In this document: piece after piece, positions 25,513 to 33,695 of the stretch | Position numbering within the stretch: position 1 is the stretch's first letter | Layout of the letters: the number at the start of each line of letters is the position of its first letter | DNA from: Aquabacterium sp. | GTDB taxonomy: Bacteria; Pseudomonadota; Gammaproteobacteria; Burkholderiales; Burkholderiaceae_C | Assembly: GCF_030652515.1 (NCBI RefSeq) | Contig: NZ_JAUSAR010000032.1 | Span: forward strand, 1 to 64,000 | DNA length: 64,000 bases | Reading direction: 5' to 3' | Position numbers and translations under genes: made by a program | The notes under the pieces: model-generated | What the model was told of the DNA's origin: nothing | The model's database searches: none | The model's input: the letters and a program-made list of their open reading frames with translations, nothing else

Positions 25513-26250
25513 TCAAAGTTTCAGCTTGATGAAAACGAACTCGGGGATGGTTTTGATGATCAACATGATGAGTTGCCAAAAGCCCGGGGTGTAGACAATC
25601 CGGCGGCCCTTGTCGATGGCCTGGCTGATGTCTTTGGCCACCTGCTCGGGCTTGGCCCAAAGTGGGCCTTTGGGCAGGTGCGCGGTCATGGGCGTGTCCA
25701 CAAATCCGGGTTTGACGGTGACCACATGGACACCCTTTTTGGCCAGGCGCTGGCGCAGGCCGGAGGTGAAGGCCGACACCATGGCCTTGGCGCTGCCATA
25801 AACGTAGTTGCTTTGGCGGCCCCGATCCCCCGCCACGGATGAGATGACGGCGATGGCGCCACGCCCTTGCTGCTCCAACTGGTTGGCCACCAGGGTCAAC
25901 AGCGCCACGACCGACAAGCCGTTGGTGCCGATTTCGGCCAGGGCGTAGGGCACGTCGTGCTGGGCGCGGTCTTGATCGGTGAGGGTGCCGTGGGCAATCA
26001 GCACGGTGTCGAGCCCACCCAGCGTTTGGGTGGCTTCGGCCAGCAAAGCGGCGTGCTGATCGTGCTGGTTGGCATCGAACACGCGGGTGCCCACTTTGGT
26101 GGCGCCCCGGGTTTGCAGGTCAGCGGCCAGGGATTGCAGTTGCTGCGCGTTGCGGGCCGCCAGGAAAAGGTGGTCGCCCTGTTGGGCCCAGAGTCGGGCG
26201 CAGGCTTCGGCCATGGCCGAGGTGGCCCCAACGATCAGGATCTTTTTCAT
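25513..26250 (-). CDS. SDR oxidoreductase, DprE2-like (decaprenylphosphoryl-2-keto-ribose reductase-like)
   Basis: About 245 residues, classical short-chain dehydrogenase. MKKILIVGATSAMAEACARLWA holds the nucleotide loop, then LIAHGTL, ISSVAGDRGRQSNYVYGSAKAM with the catalytic Ser, Tyr and Lys, and KPGFVDTPM. Start ATG 26250 overlaps the DprE1-like stop by four bases. In mycobacteria the DprE1/DprE2 pair epimerises the ribose of decaprenyl-phosphoryl-ribose at C2 via a keto intermediate. The tight coupling here to a DprE1-like oxidase and a UbiA-type transferase makes this the likely reductase half. By sequence alone it could be another SDR; the context carries the assignment. Confidence 0.8.
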   Translation of the reverse strand: MKKILIVGATSAMAEACARLWAQQGDHLFLAARNAQQLQSLAADLQTRGATKVGTRVFDANQHDQHAALLAEATQTLGGLDTVLIAHGTLTDQDRAQHDVPYALAEIGTNGLSVVALLTLVANQLEQQGRGAIAVISSVAGDRGRQSNYVYGSAKAMVSAFTSGLRQRLAKKGVHVVTVKPGFVDTPMTAHLPKGPLWAKPEQVAKDISQAIDKGRRIVYTPGFWQLIMLIIKTIPEFVFIKLKL

Positions 26251-27587
26251 GTGGACTCCATGACCCGGCGCCAGAAACCTGACGAGAAACGCGGATCGAC
26301 AAATGGGGAAAAGGCTGGCCACTGCGGGTGGCCGGACTTGAAAATCTGCGCGCCCATGCGGCCATCCTTGGCCGGGTACAAGCGGCCACCGGCAGCCTGC
26401 ACGATGCCATCCAACTGGGCGAACAAGCGGTGCAGGCGCTCACCCTGGTTGGGGAAATCAAGTGCCAGCGTGGTGCCCGGCATGGGGAAGGACAGCAGCC
26501 CCCGCGATGGCGGCGCGCCAAATTGCTTGAGCACCGCCAGGAAGGAGCCCATGCCGCTGTCCACGATGGTTTGCAGCAGTTGCCGGGTGGCGGGCAGGGC
26601 TTGCTCGGGCGGGACCACGCATTGGTACTGGTAGAAGCCTTTGGGGCCGTAAATGCGGTTCCACTCCAGCAGGGCATCCAGCGGGTAGAAGAAAGGGCGG
26701 TAGTGCTGCAGGGCTTGCACCCGGTCGCCTTGCTGGCGGTTGAAGTAGGCCAGGTTGAAGGCCTTGAGCGACAAGTTGTTGATCAAGGACAGCGGCGGCG
26801 TGAAGGGCACGCGGCGGCTGCTTGCTTCGACCGGGTTGGGCAGCTTGGCGGCCAGCGCCGGGTTCATGACCGCGGGCGCGTGGTTGGCCCGGTTGAACAG
26901 GCCACGGCCCAGGCGCTTGCCCGCGAAGGCGCAGTCGATCCACGAAACGGTGTATTCGTAATCGGCCTCGGAGGCCTGGCTGAGCTCAAAAAACTCTTCA
27001 AGGCTGCGAAACCGGATGCTTTCGGTTTGCAGGTAGGGATTGGCGATGCGGCGCAGCTGGATTTGCGCCCAGGTGATCATGCCGGTCAGGCCCAGGCCGC
27101 CCACGGTGGCGGCGAACCACTCGGCATGCTGCGTGGGTGAGCAAACGCGGCGGCTGCCATCCGAGCGCAGCAATTCAAACTGGGTGACGTGGTTGCCGAA
27201 GGAGCCCACCAGGTGGTGGTTCTTGCCATGCACATCGTTGGCGATGGCGCCGCCCACGGTGACGAACTGGGTGCCAGGCGTGACCGGCAGGAACCAGCCC
27301 TGCGGCACGATCAGGCGCAGGATCTCTGACAGCAACACGCCGGCTTCGCAGGTGATCAGGCCGGTGGCCTGGTCAAACTCGATGAAGCGGTCCAGCTGGC
27401 GGCCCAGCACCAGGGCGCCGCCCGGGTTCAGGTTGCTGTCGCCGTAGCTGCGGCCATTGCCGTGGGGTAACACGGTGGCCGCACCGTCGGCCGGTAAAGG
27501 AAGGCTGGCATGGCGGCTGGGCATGCCCAGCACCTGCTGATCCGGACGAAAGACCCTGCCCCACGAGGTGACCGCCTGGCTTGCCAT
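26247..27587 (-). CDS. FAD-linked oxidase, DprE1-like (decaprenylphosphoryl-ribose 2-oxidase-like)
   Basis: About 446 residues with the PCMH-type FAD-binding domain at the N-terminus: LPHGNGRSYGDSNLN, then VTPGTQFVTVGGAIANDVHGKNHH, which matches the DprE1 signature, and a substrate domain ending in YPAKDGRMG. The true start is ATG 27587, right after the UbiA stop; a far longer in-frame extension upstream only overlaps the UbiA gene on the same strand in another frame. The DprE1-type enzyme oxidises the C2 hydroxyl of polyprenyl-phospho-ribose. The gene is 11 bases after the UbiA stop and overlaps the DprE2-like gene by four bases. Confidence 0.85.
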   Translation of the reverse strand: MASQAVTSWGRVFRPDQQVLGMPSRHASLPLPADGAATVLPHGNGRSYGDSNLNPGGALVLGRQLDRFIEFDQATGLITCEAGVLLSEILRLIVPQGWFLPVTPGTQFVTVGGAIANDVHGKNHHLVGSFGNHVTQFELLRSDGSRRVCSPTQHAEWFAATVGGLGLTGMITWAQIQLRRIANPYLQTESIRFRSLEEFFELSQASEADYEYTVSWIDCAFAGKRLGRGLFNRANHAPAVMNPALAAKLPNPVEASSRRVPFTPPLSLINNLSLKAFNLAYFNRQQGDRVQALQHYRPFFYPLDALLEWNRIYGPKGFYQYQCVVPPEQALPATRQLLQTIVDSGMGSFLAVLKQFGAPPSRGLLSFPMPGTTLALDFPNQGERLHRLFAQLDGIVQAAGGRLYPAKDGRMGAQIFKSGHPQWPAFSPFVDPRFSSGFWRRVMEST

Positions 27588-27598
27588 GACTTGGCTCG

Positions 27599-29026
27599 TC
27601 AGACGGCCAGCCACAGCACCGCTGCGGCGGCCACGCCGGTGAGCAGGCTGATGCGGTCTTTCAGGGCGAAGACGAGGGGGTCGTCGTGCATGTGGCCCCG
27701 GTGGGTTTGCATCCACACCCGGCTGACCCAATACAGCATGATCGGGCACAGCAGCCACACCATCCTGGGGTGGCTGTACAGCACGGCAATGTCGGGCGAG
27801 TTGACGTACAAGGCCAGCACCAGGATGCTGATGTAGCCAGAAGAGCCGCCCAGGCTTTGCAGCAAGCCCAGGTCTTCCACCTGGTAGCCGCGCCCGCTGG
27901 CCTTGAGCTGCCCTTGCTTGCGCATGGCGTGCAGCTCGGCATAGCGCTTGACGATGGCCAGGCTGAGGAAGATGAAGATGGCAAACAACAGCAGCCAGAA
28001 CGACAGCGGGATGTCGGTGGCCGCCGCGCCTGCCACGATGCGCACGGTGTACAGGCCAGCCAGGGTCAGGACGTCGATCATGACCAGGCGCTTGAGGCCG
28101 AAGGAATAGGCCAGCGTCACCAGGTAATAAGCCCCCAGCACCGCCAGGAACTTGAGGGGCAAGGTCAAGGCCAGCGCCAGCGAGATCAACAACAGCGCTG
28201 GCGCCGCCACCAGCCCAAACAGCAGGCTGAGCGTGCCAGCCGCGAAGGGGCGCTTGCACTTGCGGGGGTGCTGGCGATCAGCCTCCAGGTCGAGCATGTC
28301 GTTGAGCAGGTAGACCGACGAGGCGCACAGGCTGAACGCCGCGAACGCCACCAGGCCGTCGATCAGGGTGGGCATGTCCTGCAAACGATGCGCCGCCGCC
28401 AGGGGCACGAAGATGAGGGCATTTTTGGCCCATTGGTGAATGCGCAAGGCTTTCAACGCCACCCTGACGCCGGACTTGGGCGGCTGGAACACCTCACTGA
28501 CCTGGGTGCAGGCCCGCGCGCTGGCCTCCAATCCGGGTTTGGCATTGACCACGATGGCAGCACGCGCGTGCTGCCAGACCTTCAGATCAACCCGGTGGTT
28601 GCCGCAGTAGTCAAACCCCCGCTCGCCAAAGCGTTGCACCAGTTGTTGGGCCTTGTTGCTGCCCGACAGATTGGTGTGGCCGTCGCTGGCCAGCACGCCA
28701 TCGAAAAAACCGACGTGCTGGGCCACGGCCTGCGCCATGCGCTGGTCTGAGGCCGTGCACAGCCAGATCTGGCGGCCCTGGCTTTTTTGCACTTTGAGCC
28801 AGGCCACGAAAGATTCGGAATATGGCAAGGCGGCGCCATTGATCTGCACTCGCCGGGCGATCTCGGCCTTGAACTTGGCCTTGCCGCCCAGCAACCACAG
28901 CGGCACCAGGAAGAGGTACAGCGGGTTCTGCTTGACGAGCAGCAAGAAGGATTCGAGCAACAAATCGCTGTGGATGAGCGTGCCATCGAGGTCCACGCAC
29001 AGCGGGATTGATTTGGTTTCTGACAT
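27599..29026 (-). CDS. HAD-phosphatase/UbiA prenyltransferase fusion, polyprenyl-phosphate phosphoribosyltransferase-like
   Basis: About 475 residues. Residues 1-185 are a HAD-type phosphatase domain (CVDLDGTLIHSD with the nucleophile Asp, then CTASDQR). Residues about 195-475 are a UbiA membrane domain with eight or nine TM helices and the first Asp-rich motif NDMLDLEADRQHPRKCKRP. The same two activities (transfer of 5-phosphoribose to polyprenyl phosphate by Rv3806c-type UbiA, then dephosphorylation) precede DprE1/DprE2 in mycobacterial arabinose-donor synthesis. The fusion would do both steps in one protein. ATG 29026 begins the HAD domain. Upstream is a multi-pass membrane protein and downstream the DprE1-like gene. 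Confidence 0.85.
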   Translation of the reverse strand: MSETKSIPLCVDLDGTLIHSDLLLESFLLLVKQNPLYLFLVPLWLLGGKAKFKAEIARRVQINGAALPYSESFVAWLKVQKSQGRQIWLCTASDQRMAQAVAQHVGFFDGVLASDGHTNLSGSNKAQQLVQRFGERGFDYCGNHRVDLKVWQHARAAIVVNAKPGLEASARACTQVSEVFQPPKSGVRVALKALRIHQWAKNALIFVPLAAAHRLQDMPTLIDGLVAFAAFSLCASSVYLLNDMLDLEADRQHPRKCKRPFAAGTLSLLFGLVAAPALLLISLALALTLPLKFLAVLGAYYLVTLAYSFGLKRLVMIDVLTLAGLYTVRIVAGAAATDIPLSFWLLLFAIFIFLSLAIVKRYAELHAMRKQGQLKASGRGYQVEDLGLLQSLGGSSGYISILVLALYVNSPDIAVLYSHPRMVWLLCPIMLYWVSRVWMQTHRGHMHDDPLVFALKDRISLLTGVAAAAVLWLAV

Positions 29027-29042
29027 GAAGTCCTTTGACCTT

Positions 29043-30041
29043 TTACCTTTTGTCTCGCAAAGCCCAGACGCAGCCCCAGCCAATGAGCACCGCCAACCAC
29101 AGCGTGAGCAGGCGACACACCAGCGTCAGAAGGATGGCTTCGGGCAGCTGATAGCCGTGCGCATGCAGGAGGCCGGTCATGACCAGCTCAGTGCTGCCCA
29201 AACCACCTGGCAGGAAGGACAGTGCGCCCACGATGATGGCAATCGCATAGATGCCCATGGCCGAGGGCAGCGACAAGGGCGCGGTGGAGATGACATCGCC
29301 CACCAGCTTGAGCCCCACGGCTTCGGCCCCCCAGGCCACCAGGCCCAGGGACAGGCCCATGAACAAGATGCCCGGCTTGAGGAACTGGCTGGCGCTGCCG
29401 AGCATGGTGACCAGGGACTGTGCGGCCTTGAACAGCCTGCTGTCAGCTCGTGGGTGGCTGGCCATGCGCTGTGCCACCCAGGGCCAGGGCGTGAACGCCA
29501 GCATCGCCATCAGGCCGACCACCAGGCCCACGGCCACCCACAGCACTTGTCGGTAAGCCTGCAACTCGGCCAGGACGGCCATGGCCAGCAGGATCATGAC
29601 CAGCAGGTCGAGCAGGCGCTCCACAAAAAATCCGGCCATGAGGCCGGACACCGGGATGCCCAAAGGCTGGTAATAGCGGGCCCGCACCATCTCGCCCAAT
29701 TTACCCGGCGACAGGGTGAAGGCAAAGCCGGACATGAAGGTGAGCGAGACGAAACCCCAGGGCAGCGCATGCCCGAGTCGGTTCAGGTACATCTTCCAGC
29801 GCACCACGCGCAGGGCATAGTTGAGCAAGGACAAGGCCGTGGCCGCCAACACAGCGGGCCAACCCGCGATCAAGGGGGCCAGGCTGATTTTGGACAAATC
29901 ACGGTGGAATCCGACCACGCACCAAACTGCAAACCCGATGATGAGCCCGTAGGTCAGGAGGTTGCGCCACAAGCTGTTGGGTGAGCTTGCGGGAGGGCGT
30001 GGAACGGAGGACAGCATGGCCGGGATTATGCCGAGCGCCAT
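29043..30041 (-). CDS. Lysylphosphatidylglycerol synthase TM-domain family membrane protein
   Basis: About 332 residues with eight or so hydrophobic segments and the family motifs TLSPGKLGEMVRARY and LPGGLGSTE, typical of the LPG_synthase_TM (UPF0104/AglD) family. Members occur beside glycosyltransferases and are suspected to take part in lipid-carrier flipping or sugar transfer, though proof is limited. Here it stands between rmlC and the HAD-UbiA gene, so a role in moving a polyprenyl-linked sugar made by the DprE module is attractive. The start is uncertain (30041 or 30017) because neither has a clear ribosome site. Confidence 0.8.
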   Translation of the reverse strand: MALGIIPAMLSSVPRPPASSPNSLWRNLLTYGLIIGFAVWCVVGFHRDLSKISLAPLIAGWPAVLAATALSLLNYALRVVRWKMYLNRLGHALPWGFVSLTFMSGFAFTLSPGKLGEMVRARYYQPLGIPVSGLMAGFFVERLLDLLVMILLAMAVLAELQAYRQVLWVAVGLVVGLMAMLAFTPWPWVAQRMASHPRADSRLFKAAQSLVTMLGSASQFLKPGILFMGLSLGLVAWGAEAVGLKLVGDVISTAPLSLPSAMGIYAIAIIVGALSFLPGGLGSTELVMTGLLHAHGYQLPEAILLTLVCRLLTLWLAVLIGWGCVWALRDKR

Positions 30042-30047
30042 GCGGCG

Positions 30048-30611
30048 TTAGAAATAATCCGCATCCTTCAAACGTGGGGCCTGCGCATCTTTGGCCGCCA
30101 GATTGGGCTGCAAGCCGCCCAGGGGCCAATCAATGCCGATGTCGGGATCGTTCCAGACAATGGCCCGCTCGCAGTCCTTGGCGTAAACATCAGTGGTTTT
30201 GTACAAGAAATGCGTGTCGTCGGTCAGGGCCACAAAGCCATGGGCAAAGCCCTCCGGCACCCACAACTGACGGTTGTTTTGCGGAGACAGTTCAACACCG
30301 GCCCATTGGCCGAAGGTGGGTGAGCCACGGCGGATGTCCACCGCCACATCGAACGCGGCACCCTGCACCACCCGCACCAGCTTGCCTTGCGCACTGGGTG
30401 GCAGTTGGTAATGCAGGCCCCGCAGCACGCCTTTCTTGCTGCAGGAATGGTTGTCTTGCACGAAGGGCCGGGGCGCAGGCAGGCCCAGTTTGGCCAGCTC
30501 GGCATTGAAGCGGTGCTGGTTGAAGCTTTCCATGAACCAGCCGCGGTCGTCGCCAAACACGGCGGGCTCGATGATGACGACATCGGGAATGCGCGTGGGG
30601 ATCAGCTTCAT
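30048..30611 (-). CDS. rfbC: dTDP-4-dehydrorhamnose 3,5-epimerase
   Basis: A 187-residue cupin-type enzyme that epimerises dTDP-4-keto-6-deoxyglucose at C3 and C5. Signature segments are DDRGWFMESFN, QDNHSCSKKGVLRGLHYQ with the catalytic His, VRVVQGAAFDVAVDIR, and VPEGFAHGFVAL. Length is standard (about 180-190). It is the last of the four rhamnose genes (order B, D, A, C on the minus strand) and starts two bases after rfbA stops. Confidence 0.95.
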   Translation of the reverse strand: MKLIPTRIPDVVIIEPAVFGDDRGWFMESFNQHRFNAELAKLGLPAPRPFVQDNHSCSKKGVLRGLHYQLPPSAQGKLVRVVQGAAFDVAVDIRRGSPTFGQWAGVELSPQNNRQLWVPEGFAHGFVALTDDTHFLYKTTDVYAKDCERAIVWNDPDIGIDWPLGGLQPNLAAKDAQAPRLKDADYF

Positions 30612-30613
30612 GC

Positions 30614-31504
30614 TCAGAACACCTGCTCGTTGATGACCTTGAGCAAGTATTGGCCGTAGCCATTCTTGAGCATGGGCTGGGCCAGCTTGTGAACCTGCTC
30701 GGCCGTGATCCAGCCCGAGCGGAAGGCGATCTCTTCAGGGCAGGCCACTTTCAGGCCCTGGCGCTTTTCAAGGGTGGCGATGAACTGGCTGGCCTCGAGC
30801 AGGCTGTCGTGCGTGCCGGTGTCGAGCCAGGCATAGCCCCGGCCCATGATCTGCACATTGAGCTGACCTTGCTTCAGGTACATGGCGTTGACGTCGGTGA
30901 TCTCCAGCTCGCCGCGCGGACTGGGCTTGATCTCGGCGGCGATGTCGCAGACCTGCTTGTCGTAGAAGTACAGGCCGGTGACGGCGTAGTTGCTCTTGGG
31001 GACCTTGGGCTTTTCTTCGATGCTGAGGGCACGTTTGCTGGCGTCGAAATCGACCACGCCATAGCGTTCAGGATCGTGCACGTGGTAGGCGAAAACGCTG
31101 GCACCATCGGGCTGGCCAGCCGCGTCCATCAACAGGCCTTGCAGGTCGTGGCCGTAGTAGATGTTGTCGCCCAGGACCAGGGCACTGGGGTGGTTGCCGA
31201 CGAAATCGCGGCCCAGGATGAAGGCTTGCGCCAGGCCATCGGGGCTGGGCTGCACGCAATAGCTGAGGTTGACGCCCCACTGGCTGCCATCGCCCAGCAG
31301 CGATTGAAAGCGCGGGGTGTCTTGCGGCGTGCTGATGATGAGGATGTCGCGGATACCGGCCAGCAACAAGGTGCTGAGCGGGTAATAGATCATGGGCTTG
31401 TCGTAGACCGGCAGCAGTTGCTTGCTGATGGCCAGCGTGGCGGGGTGCAGGCGCGTGCCCGAGCCGCCGGCCAGGATGATGCCTTTGCGTGTGGCGAGAG
31501 TCAT
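30614..31504 (-). CDS. rfbA: Glucose-1-phosphate thymidylyltransferase
   Basis: A 296-residue nucleotidyltransferase that forms dTDP-glucose from dTTP and glucose-1-phosphate. It has [31 protein letters not shown] (the N-terminal activating loop), [13 protein letters not shown], and [19 protein letters not shown], all hallmarks of RmlA. Length is normal. It lies nine bases after rfbD and two before rfbC within the rmlBDAC block. Confidence 0.96.
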   Translation of the reverse strand: MTLATRKGIILAGGSGTRLHPATLAISKQLLPVYDKPMIYYPLSTLLLAGIRDILIISTPQDTPRFQSLLGDGSQWGVNLSYCVQPSPDGLAQAFILGRDFVGNHPSALVLGDNIYYGHDLQGLLMDAAGQPDGASVFAYHVHDPERYGVVDFDASKRALSIEEKPKVPKSNYAVTGLYFYDKQVCDIAAEIKPSPRGELEITDVNAMYLKQGQLNVQIMGRGYAWLDTGTHDSLLEASQFIATLEKRQGLKVACPEEIAFRSGWITAEQVHKLAQPMLKNGYGQYLLKVINEQVF

Positions 31505-31513
31505 GATGACGAA

Positions 31514-32434
31514 TTACTTCCCTGTGATTTCGGTGAGCATGCGCTGAACGCCTCGCTGCCAATGGGGCAAGGTCAAGCCCAGCGCTTGCTGCAGCTTGGT
31601 GGTGTCCAGGCGCGAATTGAGCGGCCGCTGCGCCGGTGTGGGGTACGAGGCCGTGCCCGTGGATTCGATGGCATCCGGCGCCACCTTGATGGGCTGGCCA
31701 TTGGCGCGTGCCCACTCGATCACGAAGCGGGCGTAGTCGAACCAGCTGGTTTCGCCTTGGGCCACCAGGTGGTAAAGGCCACTCAGTTCTGGGCGGTTGG
31801 CCTGGCGGAAGGCGCGGATGGCGTGCGCGGTGACGTCGGCCACCAGATCAGCCCCGGTGGGTGCGCCGATCTGGTCGTTGATGACCTTGAGCTGATCGCG
31901 CTCGGCCGCCAGGCGCAGCATGGTTTTGGCAAAGTTGCCGCCCCGTGCCGCGTACACCCAACTGGTGCGGAAGATGAAGTGGGCGCAGCCGCTTTGCTGG
32001 ATGAGTTGCTCGCCTTCCAGCTTGGTGCGGCCATAAACGCTCAAGGGCGCGGTCGGGCTCGTCTCGTGGCGGGCGGCCGAGCCGCTGCCATCGAACACGT
32101 AGTCGGTGCTGTAGTGAACCAGCAGTGCGCCCAGTTTGGCCGCCTCAAGGGCGATCAAACCAGGGGCGGTGGCGTTGATGGCTCGGGCCAGCTCAGGCTC
32201 GCTTTCAGCCTTGTCGACCGCCGTGTGGGCGGCCGCATTGACAACGACATCGGGCTTGACGGCCTGCACGATGGCCGCCACTTGCTCAGGGCAGCTGAAA
32301 TCAGCCTTGAGGTGTGGCGCGGCCTGCGGGCCGGGGGAATCGAAATCCAGCGCGGTGACCTGCCCCAGGCACGACAGCGACCGCTGCAACTCCCAGCCAA
32401 CCTGCCCGCCTTTGCCCAGCAAAAGGATTTTCAT
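31514..32434 (-). CDS. rfbD: dTDP-4-dehydrorhamnose reductase
   Basis: About 306 residues; performs the NAD(P)H-dependent reduction giving dTDP-L-rhamnose. It has MKILLLGKGGQVGWELQRSL, NAAAHTAVDKAESE, STDYVFDG and YGRTKLEGE (Tyr-x3-Lys), diagnostic for RmlD. I chose ATG 32434, the start of the Rossmann strand, since earlier starts overlap rfbB. The gene follows rfbB by eight bases. Confidence 0.95.
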   Translation of the reverse strand: MKILLLGKGGQVGWELQRSLSCLGQVTALDFDSPGPQAAPHLKADFSCPEQVAAIVQAVKPDVVVNAAAHTAVDKAESEPELARAINATAPGLIALEAAKLGALLVHYSTDYVFDGSGSAARHETSPTAPLSVYGRTKLEGEQLIQQSGCAHFIFRTSWVYAARGGNFAKTMLRLAAERDQLKVINDQIGAPTGADLVADVTAHAIRAFRQANRPELSGLYHLVAQGETSWFDYARFVIEWARANGQPIKVAPDAIESTGTASYPTPAQRPLNSRLDTTKLQQALGLTLPHWQRGVQRMLTEITGK

Positions 32435-32442
32435 GGTGCTGC

Positions 32443-33525
32443 TCAGGCCACGCGGCTTTGGTAGTTGGTGTTGAGCCAATCACGGTAAGCCCCGGAGCGG
32501 ACAGAGTCAATCCATTCGGTGTTATCCAGGAACCATTGAACGGTTTTATCGATGCCCGAGGTGAAGGTTTCGGCGGGCTGCCAGCCGATCTCACGCTCGA
32601 TCTTGCTCGGATCGATGGCGTAGCGGCGGTCGTGGCCGGGACGGTCAGTGACGTAGGTGATCTGGTCTTCGTATTGGCCCGTGGCCTTGGGGCGCAGGGC
32701 ATCGAGCTTGCGGCAGATGGTGGTGACGACGTCGATGTTCTTGACTTCGTTTTTGCCGCCCACGTTGTAGGTTTCACCCAAGCGGCCTTTTTCAAGGACT
32801 TGGCAGATGGCCTCGCAGTGGTCGCGCACGAACAGCCAATCCCGCACATTCAAACCATCGCCATACACGGGCAATGGCTTGCCATCAAGCGCGTTGAGGA
32901 TCATCAGGGGGATGAGCTTCTCGGGAAAGTGGTAGGGCCCGTAGTTATTGCTGCAATTGGTGGTCAGCGTCGGAAAACCATACGTGTGGTGATAAGCGCG
33001 CACCAGGTGATCGCTGCCCGCCTTGCTGGCCGAATAGGGGCTGTTGGGCGCGTAGGCCGTGGTTTCGTTGAAGGCAGGATCGGTGTCGCTGAGCGAGCCA
33101 TAGACCTCGTCGGTGGACACGTGCAGGAAGCGGAAGGCGGCCTTGTCGGCGGCCGGCAAAGCGCCCCAGTATGCACGGGCCTCCTCGATCAGGCAGAAGG
33201 TGCCCACCATGTTGGTGTGGATGAACTCGCCCGGCCCGTGGATGGAGCGGTCAACATGGCTTTCGGCCGCGAAATGCAGGATGGCGCGGGGCTGGTGCTG
33301 CGCCAACGCGGCGCGCACGGCATCGCGGTCGGCGATGTCGGCCTGGATGAGGGTGGCACGCCCGGCCTCCAGGTGCACTTTGATGGTGAGCGGATTGCCG
33401 GCGTAGGTGAGCTTGTCAAAAACAAGGACGGGCTCTGGGGGCAGGCCCAGCTTGGCCAGACGCTCGAACCAATGGTGGACGAAATTGCCACCGATGAATC
33501 CGGCTCCGCCTGTGATGAAAATCAT
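32443..33525 (-). CDS. rfbB: dTDP-glucose 4,6-dehydratase
   Basis: A 360-residue extended SDR that dehydrates dTDP-glucose to the 4-keto-6-deoxy sugar. [35 protein letters not shown] and [20 protein letters not shown] are the classical RmlB motifs. It is the first gene of the minus-strand block that runs on through rfbDAC, the LPG-TM protein, the arabinose-like module, the copper oxidase and two glycosyltransferases. Its promoter must lie in 33526-33695, shared with the divergent nucleotidyltransferase gene. Confidence 0.96.
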   Translation of the reverse strand: MIFITGGAGFIGGNFVHHWFERLAKLGLPPEPVLVFDKLTYAGNPLTIKVHLEAGRATLIQADIADRDAVRAALAQHQPRAILHFAAESHVDRSIHGPGEFIHTNMVGTFCLIEEARAYWGALPAADKAAFRFLHVSTDEVYGSLSDTDPAFNETTAYAPNSPYSASKAGSDHLVRAYHHTYGFPTLTTNCSNNYGPYHFPEKLIPLMILNALDGKPLPVYGDGLNVRDWLFVRDHCEAICQVLEKGRLGETYNVGGKNEVKNIDVVTTICRKLDALRPKATGQYEDQITYVTDRPGHDRRYAIDPSKIEREIGWQPAETFTSGIDKTVQWFLDNTEWIDSVRSGAYRDWLNTNYQSRVA

Positions 33526-33632
33526 GTGAACAACCCAAAGGTTTTTTGGCCAAATTTGTTGGAATTATGCCCAGCGCCCCCTTCACTTGCAGGCCCTACA
33601 TCTGGGGGGTGTCGGCGTTTACATGCACCGCA

Positions 33633-33649
33633 TTGGTCCACTTGTTGCA
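33633..33649 (+). promoter_or_regulatory. Candidate sigma-54 (-24/-12) promoter
   Basis: The stretch TTGGTCCACTTGTTGCA has the invariant GG (33635-33636) and GC (33647-33648) at the exact ten-base spacing and a perfect TTGCA -12 element; the -24 element matches at TTGG and the last C of CAC only. Transcription would begin near 33660, 36 bases before the nucleotidyltransferase ATG. EPS/exosortase loci in related bacteria are often under sigma-54 regulators, but this is a pattern match only. Confidence 0.45.
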
Positions 33650-33695
33650 TGATGCTACCCCATATCAACATGGATCCATTGGCACGAGCAGCAGC

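Noticed and set aside
26247-28259. 670-codon open frame that extends the DprE1-like gene upstream
   Set aside because: The extra 220 codons run in a second frame across the UbiA gene on the same strand and have a Pro/Arg/Gly-rich, low-complexity composition. The conserved FAD domain starts after ATG 27587.
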